From assembly GCF_002927275.1 (NCBI RefSeq), contig NZ_PRKW01000003.1:434001-498000 (forward strand): DNA of 64,000 bases, given 5' to 3'. Below the pieces are notes generated by a model. It was not told the DNA's origin, did no database searches, and was given only the letters and a program-made list of their open reading frames with translations. Positions 56,228-63,690 of the stretch are shown one piece after another; the stretch's first letter is position 1; each line of letters starts with the position of its first letter. The stretch is from Arthrobacter pityocampae. Lineage in GTDB: Bacteria > Actinomycetota > Actinomycetes > Actinomycetales > Micrococcaceae. Position numbers and translations under genes: made by a program.

Positions 56228-56270
56228 AACCGGTCGAACGGTTTGTTTTTGCTCCGGTCGTCGGTAGTGT
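56227..56270 (+). promoter_or_regulatory. ARE-like operator overlapping a promoter
   Basis: AAACCG (56227-56232) and CGGTTT (56239-56244) form an inverted repeat with six bases between, followed by GTTTTT. This resembles the autoregulatory-element boxes bound by butyrolactone receptors. TTTGTT (56242-56247) with TAGTGT (56265-56270), 17 bp apart, would be repressed by binding. A second -10, TAGGCT at 56379-56384, lies nearer the downstream gene. The rest of 56271-56418 shows nothing else. Confidence 0.55.
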
Positions 56271-56418
56271 TGGTGCCGGCACTGCAGGGTCTCCGTGGGG
56301 GAAGCACCCTGCCCGGTCCGTCGAGGGCCGTGCCCCGGGCGTCCACGGTCGCGCTTCGCTTCCGTGGGTCGCCCGAACTAGGCTTGCCGGACCTCCCCGA
56401 CGCCAGCAAAGGTGACGC

Positions 56419-57393
56419 ATGCGCTACGTGAAACTCGGTTCGACCGGCCTCGACATCTCCCCCCTCGCCCTCGGCTGCATGAGCTACGGCTCCCCCGACC
56501 GCGGCAACCACGCCTGGACCCTCCCGGAGGAGCAGAGCCGCCCCCTGATCCGGGCCGCCGTGGAGGCGGGCATCAACTTCTTCGACACCGCGAACGTGTA
56601 CTCGGACGGGTCCAGCGAGGAGATCGTGGGCCGTGCCCTGGCCGAGTACACGCGCCGGGAGGACACCGTGATCGCCACGAAGGTGCACGGCCGGATGCAC
56701 GAGGGGCCCAATGGCGCCGGACTGTCGCGCAAGGCGATCCTCGCGGAACTGGACAACAGCCTGCGCCGCCTCGGCACCGACTACGTGGACCTCTACCAGA
56801 TCCACCGGTTCGACCCGACGACACCCCTGGAGGAGACCCTCGAGGCCCTGCACGACGTCGTGAAGGCCGGCAAGGTGCGCTACCTCGGGGCGTCCTCGAT
56901 GTACGCGTGGCAGTTCTCCAAGGCCCTCTACCTGCAGCGCATCAACGGCTGGACCCGGTTCGTCACCATGCAGGACCACTACAACCTGATCAACCGCGAG
57001 GAGGAGCGCGAGATGTTCGGGCTGTGCGCGGACCAGGGCATCGGCGTCCTGCCGTGGAGCCCGCTCGCGCGCGGGAAGCTCACGCGCCCGTGGGACGAGA
57101 CGACGTCGCGCTCGGAGACGGACGAGTTCGGCAAGACGCTCTACGGCACCCTCGACGCCGACCGTCGCGTCTCGGACGCCGTCGGGACCGTGGCCGAGGC
57201 CCGCGGGGTCCCCCGCGCCCAGGTGGCCCTCGCCTGGGTGTCGCGCAACCCCGTGGTGGCGGCGCCGATCGTCGGGGTGGGCAAGCCCGGGCACCTCGAG
57301 GACGCCGTGGCCTCCCTGGATCTCGAGCTGACGGACGCAGAGGTCACGGCCCTCGAGGAGCTCTACGTGCCGCACCCCCTCATCGGGTTCTGA
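56419..57393 (+). CDS. Aldo/keto reductase
   Basis: The 324-residue protein has the AKR barrel and catalytic tetrad: Asp and Tyr in FFDTANVYSDGSSEE (near 55-65), Lys in VIATKVHGRM (near 88) and His in YQIHRFDP (near 128). The cofactor loop near the C-terminus is VSRNPVVAAPIVGVGKPGHLEDA. The N-terminal KLGSTGLDISPLALGCMSYG is typical of the YdhF/YajO-like group that reduces aldehydes and ketones with NADPH. Start has AAAGGTGA. It is the likely target of the TetR regulator upstream and is followed after 30 bp by an amidohydrolase gene on the same strand. Confidence 0.92.
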   Translation: MRYVKLGSTGLDISPLALGCMSYGSPDRGNHAWTLPEEQSRPLIRAAVEAGINFFDTANVYSDGSSEEIVGRALAEYTRREDTVIATKVHGRMHEGPNGAGLSRKAILAELDNSLRRLGTDYVDLYQIHRFDPTTPLEETLEALHDVVKAGKVRYLGASSMYAWQFSKALYLQRINGWTRFVTMQDHYNLINREEEREMFGLCADQGIGVLPWSPLARGKLTRPWDETTSRSETDEFGKTLYGTLDADRRVSDAVGTVAEARGVPRAQVALAWVSRNPVVAAPIVGVGKPGHLEDAVASLDLELTDAEVTALEELYVPHPLIGF

Positions 57394-57423
57394 TGCCTGT
57401 CCTTCCCGGCGTGCGCTGACCCG

Positions 57424-59091
57424 ATGCCCGCCGACCTCGTCCTCCACAACGGCCGCGTGTTCGACGGCCTGTCCCTCCACCCCACCGCGACGGCGGTCGC
57501 CGTCGCCGGTGACGCCATCGCGACCGTCGGGACGGACGCGAAGGTCCTGGCGGTGACGGGCCCGCGCACCGACGTCGTGGACCTCCGCGGACGCCTCCTC
57601 ACCCCCGGTTTCACGGACGCCCACGCGCACACCTTCATGGGCGGCATCGAGGCCCTGGCGTGCAACCTCGAGGGGCACCGGGGAGCCGGCGGCGTGCAGC
57701 GCGCCGTCGCCGCCCATGCCGCCGGCCCGGGCAGGAACCAGGACTGGATCACCGGGGCCGGCTGGTACAAGGGAGACTTCGACGGCGGGTTCCCGGACGC
57801 CCGCGTGCTCGACGCCGTCGTCCCGCACCGTCCGGTGCACCTGATCAACCGGGACCACCACAGTGCCTGGGTCAACACGGCGGCGCTGGAGCGGGCCGGC
57901 ATCGACGCGCGCACCCCGGACCCGCCGGACGGGCGGATCGGCCGCAGGGCGGACGGCTCGCCGAGCGGGATCCTGCACGAGGGGGCGATGTCCCTGGTCG
58001 CCCGGCTGCTGCCGCCGGTCACGCGGGCCACCGTCGAGGCCGGGATCCTGTACGGGCAGCGGCACCTCCATGCGCTCGGGGTGACGGGCTGGCAGGAGGC
58101 GATCATCGGTGACTACGCCGGGTACCCCGACGCCGCCCCCGCCTACCGTTCGCTCGCCGCCTCGGGGCAGCTGACCGGCCGGGCGACCGGTGCGCTCTGG
58201 GTTCCGCGGGGACTCACCCTGCAGGACATCCCGGACCTGATCGGGGACTTCCGCGAGCGCCGGCGCATCAACGCGGAGGCGGGCTTCCCGACCTCCAGTG
58301 CCAAGATCATGGTCGACGGCGTGCCCGAGAACCGGACCGCCGCCCTGCTGGAGCCCTACGAGCCCGTCGGCTGCGACTGCGTGCCGGCCTCGGCCGCGGA
58401 CCGCGGGCCCACCTACCTCCCCCCGGAGGTGCTCGACGCCGTCGTCGCCGCCCTGCAGTCCGCGCGGTTCGACCTCCACCTGCACGCCATCGGCGACCGC
58501 GCCGTCCGGACGGGCCTCGACGCGGTGGCCCACGCCCGGACGCACGTGCCGTCCGGCGGCTCCTGGCGGCCCCGGCACACCATGGCCCACGTGCAGCTGG
58601 TGCATCCCGACGACGTCCCGCGCTTCGGGGAGCTCGGGGTGACCGTCAACGCGCAGGCGCTCTGGGCCTGCAGCGACGAGCAGATGCGCGCCCTCACGGT
58701 GCCCCTGATCGGCGAGGACCGCGCGCAGTGGCAGTACCCGTTCGCGTCGATGCTCTCCGGTGGGGCACCCCTCGCGATGGGCTCCGACTGGTCCGTCTCC
58801 GACGCCGACCCGTGGCAGGCCCTCCATGTGGCGGTCAACCGGACGCACCCCGACCATCCGGGCATCCCGCCCCTGGTGCCGCGCGAGGCGCTGACCCTCC
58901 GGGCGGCGCTGTCCGCCTACACGGCGGGCTCCGCCCGGGTCACGCGGTCGACGGCGGGGATTCTCCGCGCCGGCCTGCCCGCGGACCTCGCGGTCCTCAC
59001 CGTCGACCCGTTCGCGCTCGAGGCCTCGGAGCTGCACACGGTGGCGGTGGACCTCACGGTCGCGGGCGGGCACGTGGTCTTCGAACGGTAG
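57424..59091 (+). CDS. YtcJ-type amidohydrolase
   Basis: The 555-residue protein belongs to the Amidohydro_3 group. The first metal motif is FTDAHAHTFMGG (near 61-72; most relatives have DSHxH), and the middle holds INRDHHSAWVN, then FDLHLHAIGDRAVRTGLDAV (His pair) and LAMGSDWSVSDADPW (last Asp). Several members hydrolyse cyclic amides or N-acyl compounds. The ATG has no strong ribosome site, and 30 bp separate it from the aldo/keto reductase gene, so the two probably share a transcript. It ends four bases from the convergent SDR gene. Confidence 0.9.
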   Translation: MPADLVLHNGRVFDGLSLHPTATAVAVAGDAIATVGTDAKVLAVTGPRTDVVDLRGRLLTPGFTDAHAHTFMGGIEALACNLEGHRGAGGVQRAVAAHAAGPGRNQDWITGAGWYKGDFDGGFPDARVLDAVVPHRPVHLINRDHHSAWVNTAALERAGIDARTPDPPDGRIGRRADGSPSGILHEGAMSLVARLLPPVTRATVEAGILYGQRHLHALGVTGWQEAIIGDYAGYPDAAPAYRSLAASGQLTGRATGALWVPRGLTLQDIPDLIGDFRERRRINAEAGFPTSSAKIMVDGVPENRTAALLEPYEPVGCDCVPASAADRGPTYLPPEVLDAVVAALQSARFDLHLHAIGDRAVRTGLDAVAHARTHVPSGGSWRPRHTMAHVQLVHPDDVPRFGELGVTVNAQALWACSDEQMRALTVPLIGEDRAQWQYPFASMLSGGAPLAMGSDWSVSDADPWQALHVAVNRTHPDHPGIPPLVPREALTLRAALSAYTAGSARVTRSTAGILRAGLPADLAVLTVDPFALEASELHTVAVDLTVAGGHVVFER

Positions 59092-59095
59092 CGGG

Positions 59096-59905
59096 TCACC
59101 AGCGCCGGAATCCGCCCTCCGTGCTGAGCACCTGGCCCACCATCCACCGGCCGTCGTCGCTCAGCAGCCACGCGATGAGCCGCGCCGGGTCGTCCGGCTC
59201 ACCGAAGCGCCCCGACGGGCAGTGCGTGAGGACGTCCCGGAGTACCTCCAATGGCCGGTCCGCCGTCCCCTCGTCCAGGTAGCCGGTGTTCACCGGTCCC
59301 GGGTTGACGGTGTTGAGCAGGATGCGCCGGTCCACGAGGTCGTCGGCCACCGAGGCCGTCAGCCCGGCGAGTGCGGCCTTAGACGCCGCGTAGGCGATCT
59401 CCCCGGGCATGGGGCCGGCCACCTGGCCCGAGGTCATCCAGATCACGCGGCCGCCCTCGCGTCCGTCGTGCTGGTCCGCGAAGTATTTGGTGGCCAGGAG
59501 GGTGGAGCGGGTGTTGACCTGCCAGTGGGCGTCCAGGTCCTGCCAGGAGATCTCGCCGAGCCGCCCGTCGCCCCCGCTCCTCGCGTGGTTGCAGACGAGG
59601 CCGTCCAGGTGGCCGAGGGCCCCCGCCGCCGTGATGAGCTGTTCGCCGCCGTCGGGGTCCGCGAGGTCGATCCCCGCGTGGGCGAGCTCCGCGCCGTCGC
59701 GCATCCGGCCGCGGATGCCGGCGACCACGGCGTCGATGCTGTCGGCACCCCAGGGCTGCTCGTCGTCGTGCGGCGCGAAGTGGTGCAGGAACAGGCTTGC
59801 GCCCATGGCGGCGAGGCGGGAGGCCACGGCGTAGCCGATGCCCTGGCGCCGGCTCACCCCGGTGACCACGAAGGTGCGGCCCGACAGGGGGTAGGGAGAG
59901 TTCAT
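59096..59905 (-). CDS. SDR-family oxidoreductase (FabG-like)
   Basis: The 269-residue classical SDR has the cofactor motif VVTGVSRRQGIGYAVA (near 11), LVCNHARSGGDG in place of NNAG, and catalytic residues in WMTSGQVAGPMPGEIAYAASKAAL (Ser, Tyr and Lys at the usual spacing). The C-terminal STEGGFRRW is standard. The NHAR segment is unusual since most SDRs have Asn-Asn/Asn-Ala-Gly there. Annotations of close relatives are usually 3-oxoacyl-ACP reductase, but no fatty-acid genes are near. Probably leaderless: TAGGCT lies six bases before its ATG on the minus strand. Confidence 0.87.
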   Translation of the reverse strand: MNSPYPLSGRTFVVTGVSRRQGIGYAVASRLAAMGASLFLHHFAPHDDEQPWGADSIDAVVAGIRGRMRDGAELAHAGIDLADPDGGEQLITAAGALGHLDGLVCNHARSGGDGRLGEISWQDLDAHWQVNTRSTLLATKYFADQHDGREGGRVIWMTSGQVAGPMPGEIAYAASKAALAGLTASVADDLVDRRILLNTVNPGPVNTGYLDEGTADRPLEVLRDVLTHCPSGRFGEPDDPARLIAWLLSDDGRWMVGQVLSTEGGFRRW

Positions 59906-59911
59906 GACCCC

Positions 59912-59939
59912 AGCCTAGGTGTGGGCGCTTCGCTAGGCT
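59912..59939. promoter_or_regulatory. Mirror-image TAGGCT promoters (SDR and lipoprotein)
   Basis: CAGCCTAG (59911-59918) and CTAGGCTG (59933-59940) are perfect inverted repeats. On the minus strand TAGGCT (59917-59912) is six bases from the SDR ATG; on the plus strand TAGGCT (59934-59939) precedes the lipoprotein gene, which has a leader with GAGGAG. Confidence 0.5.
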
Positions 59940-59970
59940 GGAGGCACCACCGAGCCTCCCGAGGAGATCC

Positions 59971-60414
59971 ATGCGTCCGACCACGAGAGCCCGCATCCTG
60001 ACGGCCGGCGCGGCGGTGGCCCTCGGGCTGTCCGGCTGCGCTGGCGGGCCTGTCCTCGACGTGCTGGAGCAGGACCAGAAGGACCAGGACGTCCTGACCA
60101 TCCGGACGGACCTCGACGGCATCGACCTCGCGACCACGCGGTTCCTCGCCGAGCAGGACGGCGTCGAGTACTTCGCCGCCCGGCCGACCGCCGGCAGTGC
60201 GAGCGAGGACACCGTCTGCCTGCTCGCGGAGGAGGGCATCGGGGTGGGCCTGGAATGCGCGCCGCTCGAGTCCGGGGCGGCCGGTGCGGTGATGCGCGAC
60301 AGCCGGGCGACCGTGGCACTGCTGCCCGACGACATCGACCGCAACGCCGTCACGGACGACGGCTTCGCCCTGCTACACCCTAATCTCGCGATCCGTCCGG
60401 CCGACGCGGGGTGA
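59971..60414 (+). CDS. Small lipoprotein, unknown function
   Basis: The 147-residue protein has a short lipoprotein signal with lipobox LSGC (Cys24) followed by GGPVLDVLEQDQKDQD. The remainder is a small acidic domain with LDLATTRFLAEQDGVEYFAAR, two Cys (DTVCLLAEE and GLECAPL) likely joined by a disulfide, and IDRNAVTDDGFALLHPNLAI. No family is recognised. GAGGAG lies four bases before the ATG. It should be attached to the outer face of the membrane. Confidence 0.78.
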   Translation: MRPTTRARILTAGAAVALGLSGCAGGPVLDVLEQDQKDQDVLTIRTDLDGIDLATTRFLAEQDGVEYFAARPTAGSASEDTVCLLAEEGIGVGLECAPLESGAAGAVMRDSRATVALLPDDIDRNAVTDDGFALLHPNLAIRPADAG

Positions 60415-60515
60415 ACCGGCGCTGCGAACCGTCCTCCGTGCAGGACGTGGTGGACACTCCTGTCCCGTCCGTGCCTAGCATGGGAGCACCAGGAACGGAC
60501 GGAGATGGAGGAGCC

Positions 60516-60758
60516 ATGGCGGTTGCAGGGGACGACGGCGGCGAACTGATCATCGGGGACGTCACGCACACGGGCGGTCGCGCCCTCGCGATCGGCCTGT
60601 CCTCCTCGACGGACAGCGCGGGCCGGCCGATGGTCAGCGTCGGCTGGGTGGAGCAGGGTGAGCAGCTCGGGCTCACCCTCGACGAGGCCGTGGCGCTGCG
60701 CGACGAACTGACGCGCATCATCGACGACGCCGGAGGCGCGCGCCCCCAGGACGACTAG
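60516..60758 (+). CDS. Small acidic protein, unknown function
   Basis: The 80-residue protein (MAVAGDDGGELIIGDVTHTG) has a predicted beta-rich first half and an amphipathic helix in the second (LGLTLDEAVALRDELTRIIDDAG). ATG 60516 has GGAGGAG just upstream, better than an in-frame GTG at 60411 that overlaps the lipoprotein gene. TAGCAT at 60476-60481 is a possible -10. No function can be given. Its stop TAG shares a CTAG tetramer with the stop of the convergent zinc-ribbon gene. Confidence 0.65.
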   Translation: MAVAGDDGGELIIGDVTHTGGRALAIGLSSSTDSAGRPMVSVGWVEQGEQLGLTLDEAVALRDELTRIIDDAGGARPQDD

Positions 60759-60910
60759 GCCTGCACCTGGCTCGTTCCCACGGTGATCCGGTGGTTCTGC
60801 TCGCACTGGAAGACGGCGAGTGTGCCGGGCGGAACCGGCCCTTCGGCGGGCCACTGGTCCTCACCGAGTTCGACGAGCGTGGAACCGCAGCTGGGGCATC
60901 GTGCATCCAT
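60755..60910 (-). CDS. Small zinc-ribbon-like protein
   Basis: The 51-residue protein has MDARCPSCGSTLVEL with a CxxC knuckle (Cys5, Cys8) and later FQCEQNHRITV, where Cys and His could complete a metal site. This is a compact rubredoxin/zinc-ribbon-type layout seen in many small actinobacterial proteins. ATG 60910 has GGGAG eight bases upstream; an in-frame ATG at 60940 would add ten residues with a poorer site. Function unknown. Confidence 0.65.
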   Translation of the reverse strand: MDARCPSCGSTLVELGEDQWPAEGPVPPGTLAVFQCEQNHRITVGTSQVQA

Positions 60911-61010
60911 CAGTTCTTCTCCCTTCCTTCGCGTGATCATTTCTTACTACCCGCATGCCGCGGTCCGGGCCAGGAGCAGGAAACCACTGGAGCGCGAGGG
61001 CGCGCGTGCC

Positions 61011-61016
61011 TATAAT
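61011..61016 (+). promoter_or_regulatory. Consensus -10 box, probable leaderless promoter (DUF429 gene)
   Basis: A perfect TATAAT ends five bases before the GTG at 61022. No ribosome site is present. Confidence 0.6.
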
Positions 61017-61021
61017 CGGGC

Positions 61022-61792
61022 GTGCTCACGGCCGGCGTCGATCTCGCAGCGGAACCGAAGGGCACCGCCCTGGCCGTGATCGACTGGTCCGGCACCGCAG
61101 CCACGGTGGAGGTGACCCTCGGGGTCCCGGATGCCGCGATCGCACGGGTTGCCCCCGACGTCGACCGCCTCGGCATCGACTGCGCCTTCGGGTGGCCCGA
61201 CGACTTCGTCGCCTTCGTCACGCGCCATGCCGAGGGCCTGCGCGTGGACGGCGGCGGGGCGGAGGGTCTGGCGTGGCGCCGCCGCCTCTCCTACCGCGCG
61301 ACGGACCGCGTGACCCGGGAGCTCACGGGCCGGTGGCCGCTGAGCGTCGCCACGGACCGGCTCGGCCTCACGGCGATGCACTGCGCCGCACTGCTGGACG
61401 CGATCGGCGAGGCCCTGGGTGCACCCGTGGACCGCGCGGGCGGCGGCACCGCCGTCGAGGTCTACCCCGCGGCCACGCTGCGGGGCTGGGGTTTCGACAC
61501 GCGCGGCTACAAGAACGACGACGGCGTGCGTGAGGCCCTGCTGGACAGGCTCCTGGCACGGGCGCCGTGGCTGGACCTCGGGAGCACGGTCCGGCAGCTC
61601 CTGGTCTCGTCGGATGACGCGTTCGACGCCGTGATCGCCGCCCTCGCCGCCCGGGCGCACGCCCTCGGCCGGACCCATCCGGTCCCGCGGGGGTACCGGG
61701 ACCAGGCGCGCCGGGAGGGCTGGATCGCCCTGCCCGTGGGACGGTTGGAGGAGCTCGCACCGCAGGGTGCGCGGCGCGGGGAACCGGGATAG
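61022..61792 (+). CDS. DUF429-family protein
   Basis: The 256-residue protein has the DUF429 features: GVDLAAEPKGTALAVI at the N-terminus, LGIDCAFGWPDDFVAF, a basic RRLSYRATDRVTREL, VEVYPAATLRGWGFDTRGYK and SSDDAFDAVIAALAARA near the end. The Asp residues (GVDLA, GIDCAFG, DDAFDA) resemble an RNase-H-like metal centre, so a nuclease activity is possible but unproven. GTG 61022 is fixed by the family N-terminus and the TATAAT just before it. The coiled-coil gene follows after 12 bp. Confidence 0.85.
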   Translation: MLTAGVDLAAEPKGTALAVIDWSGTAATVEVTLGVPDAAIARVAPDVDRLGIDCAFGWPDDFVAFVTRHAEGLRVDGGGAEGLAWRRRLSYRATDRVTRELTGRWPLSVATDRLGLTAMHCAALLDAIGEALGAPVDRAGGGTAVEVYPAATLRGWGFDTRGYKNDDGVREALLDRLLARAPWLDLGSTVRQLLVSSDDAFDAVIAALAARAHALGRTHPVPRGYRDQARREGWIALPVGRLEELAPQGARRGEPG

Positions 61793-61804
61793 GAGGCAGC
61801 GCCC

Positions 61805-62689
61805 ATGGATCTGGCCGAACGGGCGGGGGCCCTGTACGTGCTGCCACTCGATCGTTTCACGGCGGCGCGCAACGCCGCGGCGAAGGACGCGGCGCAGGAC
61901 GGCGACGGGGAACTCGCCGCAGCCCTCCGGGCGCTGCCCAAGCCGTCGTCGGCGGCGTGGCTCGTCAATGTGCTCGTCGACCGCCGTCGGGACGAGGTGG
62001 AGCAGGTGCTGGAGCTCGCCGCTTCGCTCCAGGAGGCGCAGGCGAGCGTCGACCGGGCACAGCTGCACGCGTTGGGCCAGCAGCGGCAGCGCCTCCTTGC
62101 CGCCGTCGCACGGCAGGCGCTGGACGCCGCCGCGGAGGTGGGTCACGACGTCGGCCCCGCGGCGCTGCCCGGCGTCGAACAGACCCTGCGGGCGGCCCTC
62201 GCCGACCCGGCTGCGGCGGCTGCGGTCCTGACCGGGCGGCTGGTGCGCCCCCTCGAGGCGAGCGGCTGGGATCCGGTGGATCTCGACGGCGCCGTGGCGG
62301 GGCCGTTCACGCCTCCGGGAGCTTCCTCCGGTTCAACCTCCGGTTCAGCTTCCTCCGGTTCGGTGGCGGGAGCCGAAGGGTCCGGTCCTGGCGGACAGCA
62401 GCGCGAAGAGGCCGAGGCCAGGCTGGCTGCATTGCGCCAGGCGCTGGTGGATGCGCAGGACCGGCTTGCGGCGACGACCAGGGCGTCGGAGCGCCTCGCC
62501 CTGCGGCGCGACGGGCTGACCGCCTCCATCGAGGACCTCGAGGACCGCCTCGGTGCGCTGCGGCGGGAGCTGGCCGACGTCGACGAGCAGGGCAGCACCC
62601 TGGCCCGCGAGAAGGAGACCGCTGTGCGCTCGGTGACCGAGGCCGGGGAGGCGGAAGCCGATGCGGCCCGGGCACTGCGGGACGGGTGA
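61805..62689 (+). CDS. Coiled-coil protein, unknown function
   Basis: The 294-residue protein starts MDLAERAGALYVLPLDRFTAARNAAAK, then a helical region with LPKPSSAAWLVNVLVDRR, a Gly/Ser-rich linker (about 178-200) and a long coiled coil (about 200-280, Ala/Glu/Arg/Leu-rich). The first part resembles a conserved actinobacterial family of unknown role that I cannot name. It is downstream of the DUF429 gene with a 12-bp gap and probably co-transcribed. It ends 18 bp before a tandem-repeat array. Confidence 0.75.
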   Translation: MDLAERAGALYVLPLDRFTAARNAAAKDAAQDGDGELAAALRALPKPSSAAWLVNVLVDRRRDEVEQVLELAASLQEAQASVDRAQLHALGQQRQRLLAAVARQALDAAAEVGHDVGPAALPGVEQTLRAALADPAAAAAVLTGRLVRPLEASGWDPVDLDGAVAGPFTPPGASSGSTSGSASSGSVAGAEGSGPGGQQREEAEARLAALRQALVDAQDRLAATTRASERLALRRDGLTASIEDLEDRLGALRRELADVDEQGSTLAREKETAVRSVTEAGEAEADAARALRDG

Positions 62690-62707
62690 CGCCGGCCCCG
62701 GGATCAG

Positions 62708-62803
62708 GTCGGAGTTCGCCTAGGTCAGAGTTCGCCCACGTCAGAGTTCGCCCACATCACAGTTCGCCCACATCACAGCTCGCCCACGTCACAGCTCGCC
62801 CAC
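62708..62803. repeat. 16-bp tandem repeat, six copies
   Basis: Units at 62708, 62724, 62740, 62756, 62772 and 62788, each 16 bp and head to tail. Copies two and three are identical (GTCAGAGTTCGCCCAC) and the others differ at one to three positions. The last copy encodes the end (DVGEL) and stop codon of the minus-strand GAF gene. There are no spacers, so this is not a CRISPR array. Confidence 0.9.
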
Positions 62804-63628
62804 GTCGATACCCGGCGCGCCGCCGTCGTCGTGCGGGTGTCTCCTGACCTCCCGCTGGGCGCGGTCGGCGAAGCCGTGGAGTGCGCGACGGTCGCCGGCG
62901 GAGAAGCGGTGGGGGTACTGATCGAGGATGCAGAAGGTGCCGATGTTCCATCCTCCGGGGCCGCGCAGCGGGTACGCCGCGTAGAACCTCAGCGAGGGCT
63001 TGCCCGTCACCAGCGGGTGGTGGCGGAACTGCTCGTCGCCCAGCGTGTCGGGAAGCACGAGCGGGGCGGACGCGTGGACGACCTCGCTGCAGAAGGTCTC
63101 CTGCCGGGGCAGGAGTTGGCGCAGCGGTCCGACGGAGGCCTTGAGGAACCGGTGATCCGCGCCGATCAGGGCGACGCTGGCTGAACTCACCTCGAAGGCG
63201 TCGCGGGCCTCGCTCACGAGGGCGTCGAGCGCCGGGGCCGGACCGGATGCCAGCAGGCCGCTCGCGGTGAGCGAGCGCAGGCGCTCGGTCTCGGCTTCCT
63301 CGTCGGTGAGCAGCCAGGCCGCGGCTGCGCTGATGGTCGGGCTGTCGGTGGTCCGGACACCGCCCATCGAGTCGAGGATGTACGGGACGCAACTGGGGAG
63401 GTTGCGGTCCCAGAACATCTCGTTGAGGGCGTGCGCGAGGATGTCCCGGTCCAGGTCGCCCAGGTCCGCGTCGTCGTCCGGCCGGCCCGGCTCGGCCTGC
63501 AGGAAGCGCTCCACGTGCGCCTCGGTCCGCCGTCCGCCCAGTGCGCAGTAGTCGAGCCAGACCTCCTCGAGGGAGAGGCCGCCCGTCGACAGCGCGGTGA
63601 GCATCAGCTCCAGTTGGATCTGATGCAC
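62789..63628 (-). CDS. GAF-domain protein
   Basis: The 279-residue protein has an N-terminal helical region of unknown type (about 1-110, with LEEVWLDYCALGGRRTEAHVERFL) and a C-terminal GAF domain (about 130-265) with ASVALIGADHRFLKASVG, FCSEVVHASAPLVLPDTL, FYAAYPLRGPGGWNIGTFCILDQYPH. The pattern ..FC..V.....LV..D.. is typical of the GAF-sensor group found with histidine kinases and diguanylate cyclases, but no output domain is present. GTG 63628 has GAGGAGA six bases upstream. The end of the gene lies in the tandem repeat. Confidence 0.83.
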   Translation of the reverse strand: MHQIQLELMLTALSTGGLSLEEVWLDYCALGGRRTEAHVERFLQAEPGRPDDDADLGDLDRDILAHALNEMFWDRNLPSCVPYILDSMGGVRTTDSPTISAAAAWLLTDEEAETERLRSLTASGLLASGPAPALDALVSEARDAFEVSSASVALIGADHRFLKASVGPLRQLLPRQETFCSEVVHASAPLVLPDTLGDEQFRHHPLVTGKPSLRFYAAYPLRGPGGWNIGTFCILDQYPHRFSAGDRRALHGFADRAQREVRRHPHDDGGAPGIDVGEL

Positions 63629-63690
63629 GGCGTCTCTCCTCGAGGTACTGGGTCATGCTGTCCCCCAAGAAGATCAGCATGCTTATTGTT

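Noticed and set aside
62708-62803. Possible CRISPR array
   Set aside because: The 16-bp units are head to tail without spacers, and no cas-like genes are in the window.
63629-63690. A short frame starting MLIFLGDSMTQYLEE upstream of the GAF gene
   Set aside because: It runs on in a shadow frame across the GAF gene and shows Arg/Ala/Pro-rich composition; the GAF gene has its own good start with GAGGAGA.
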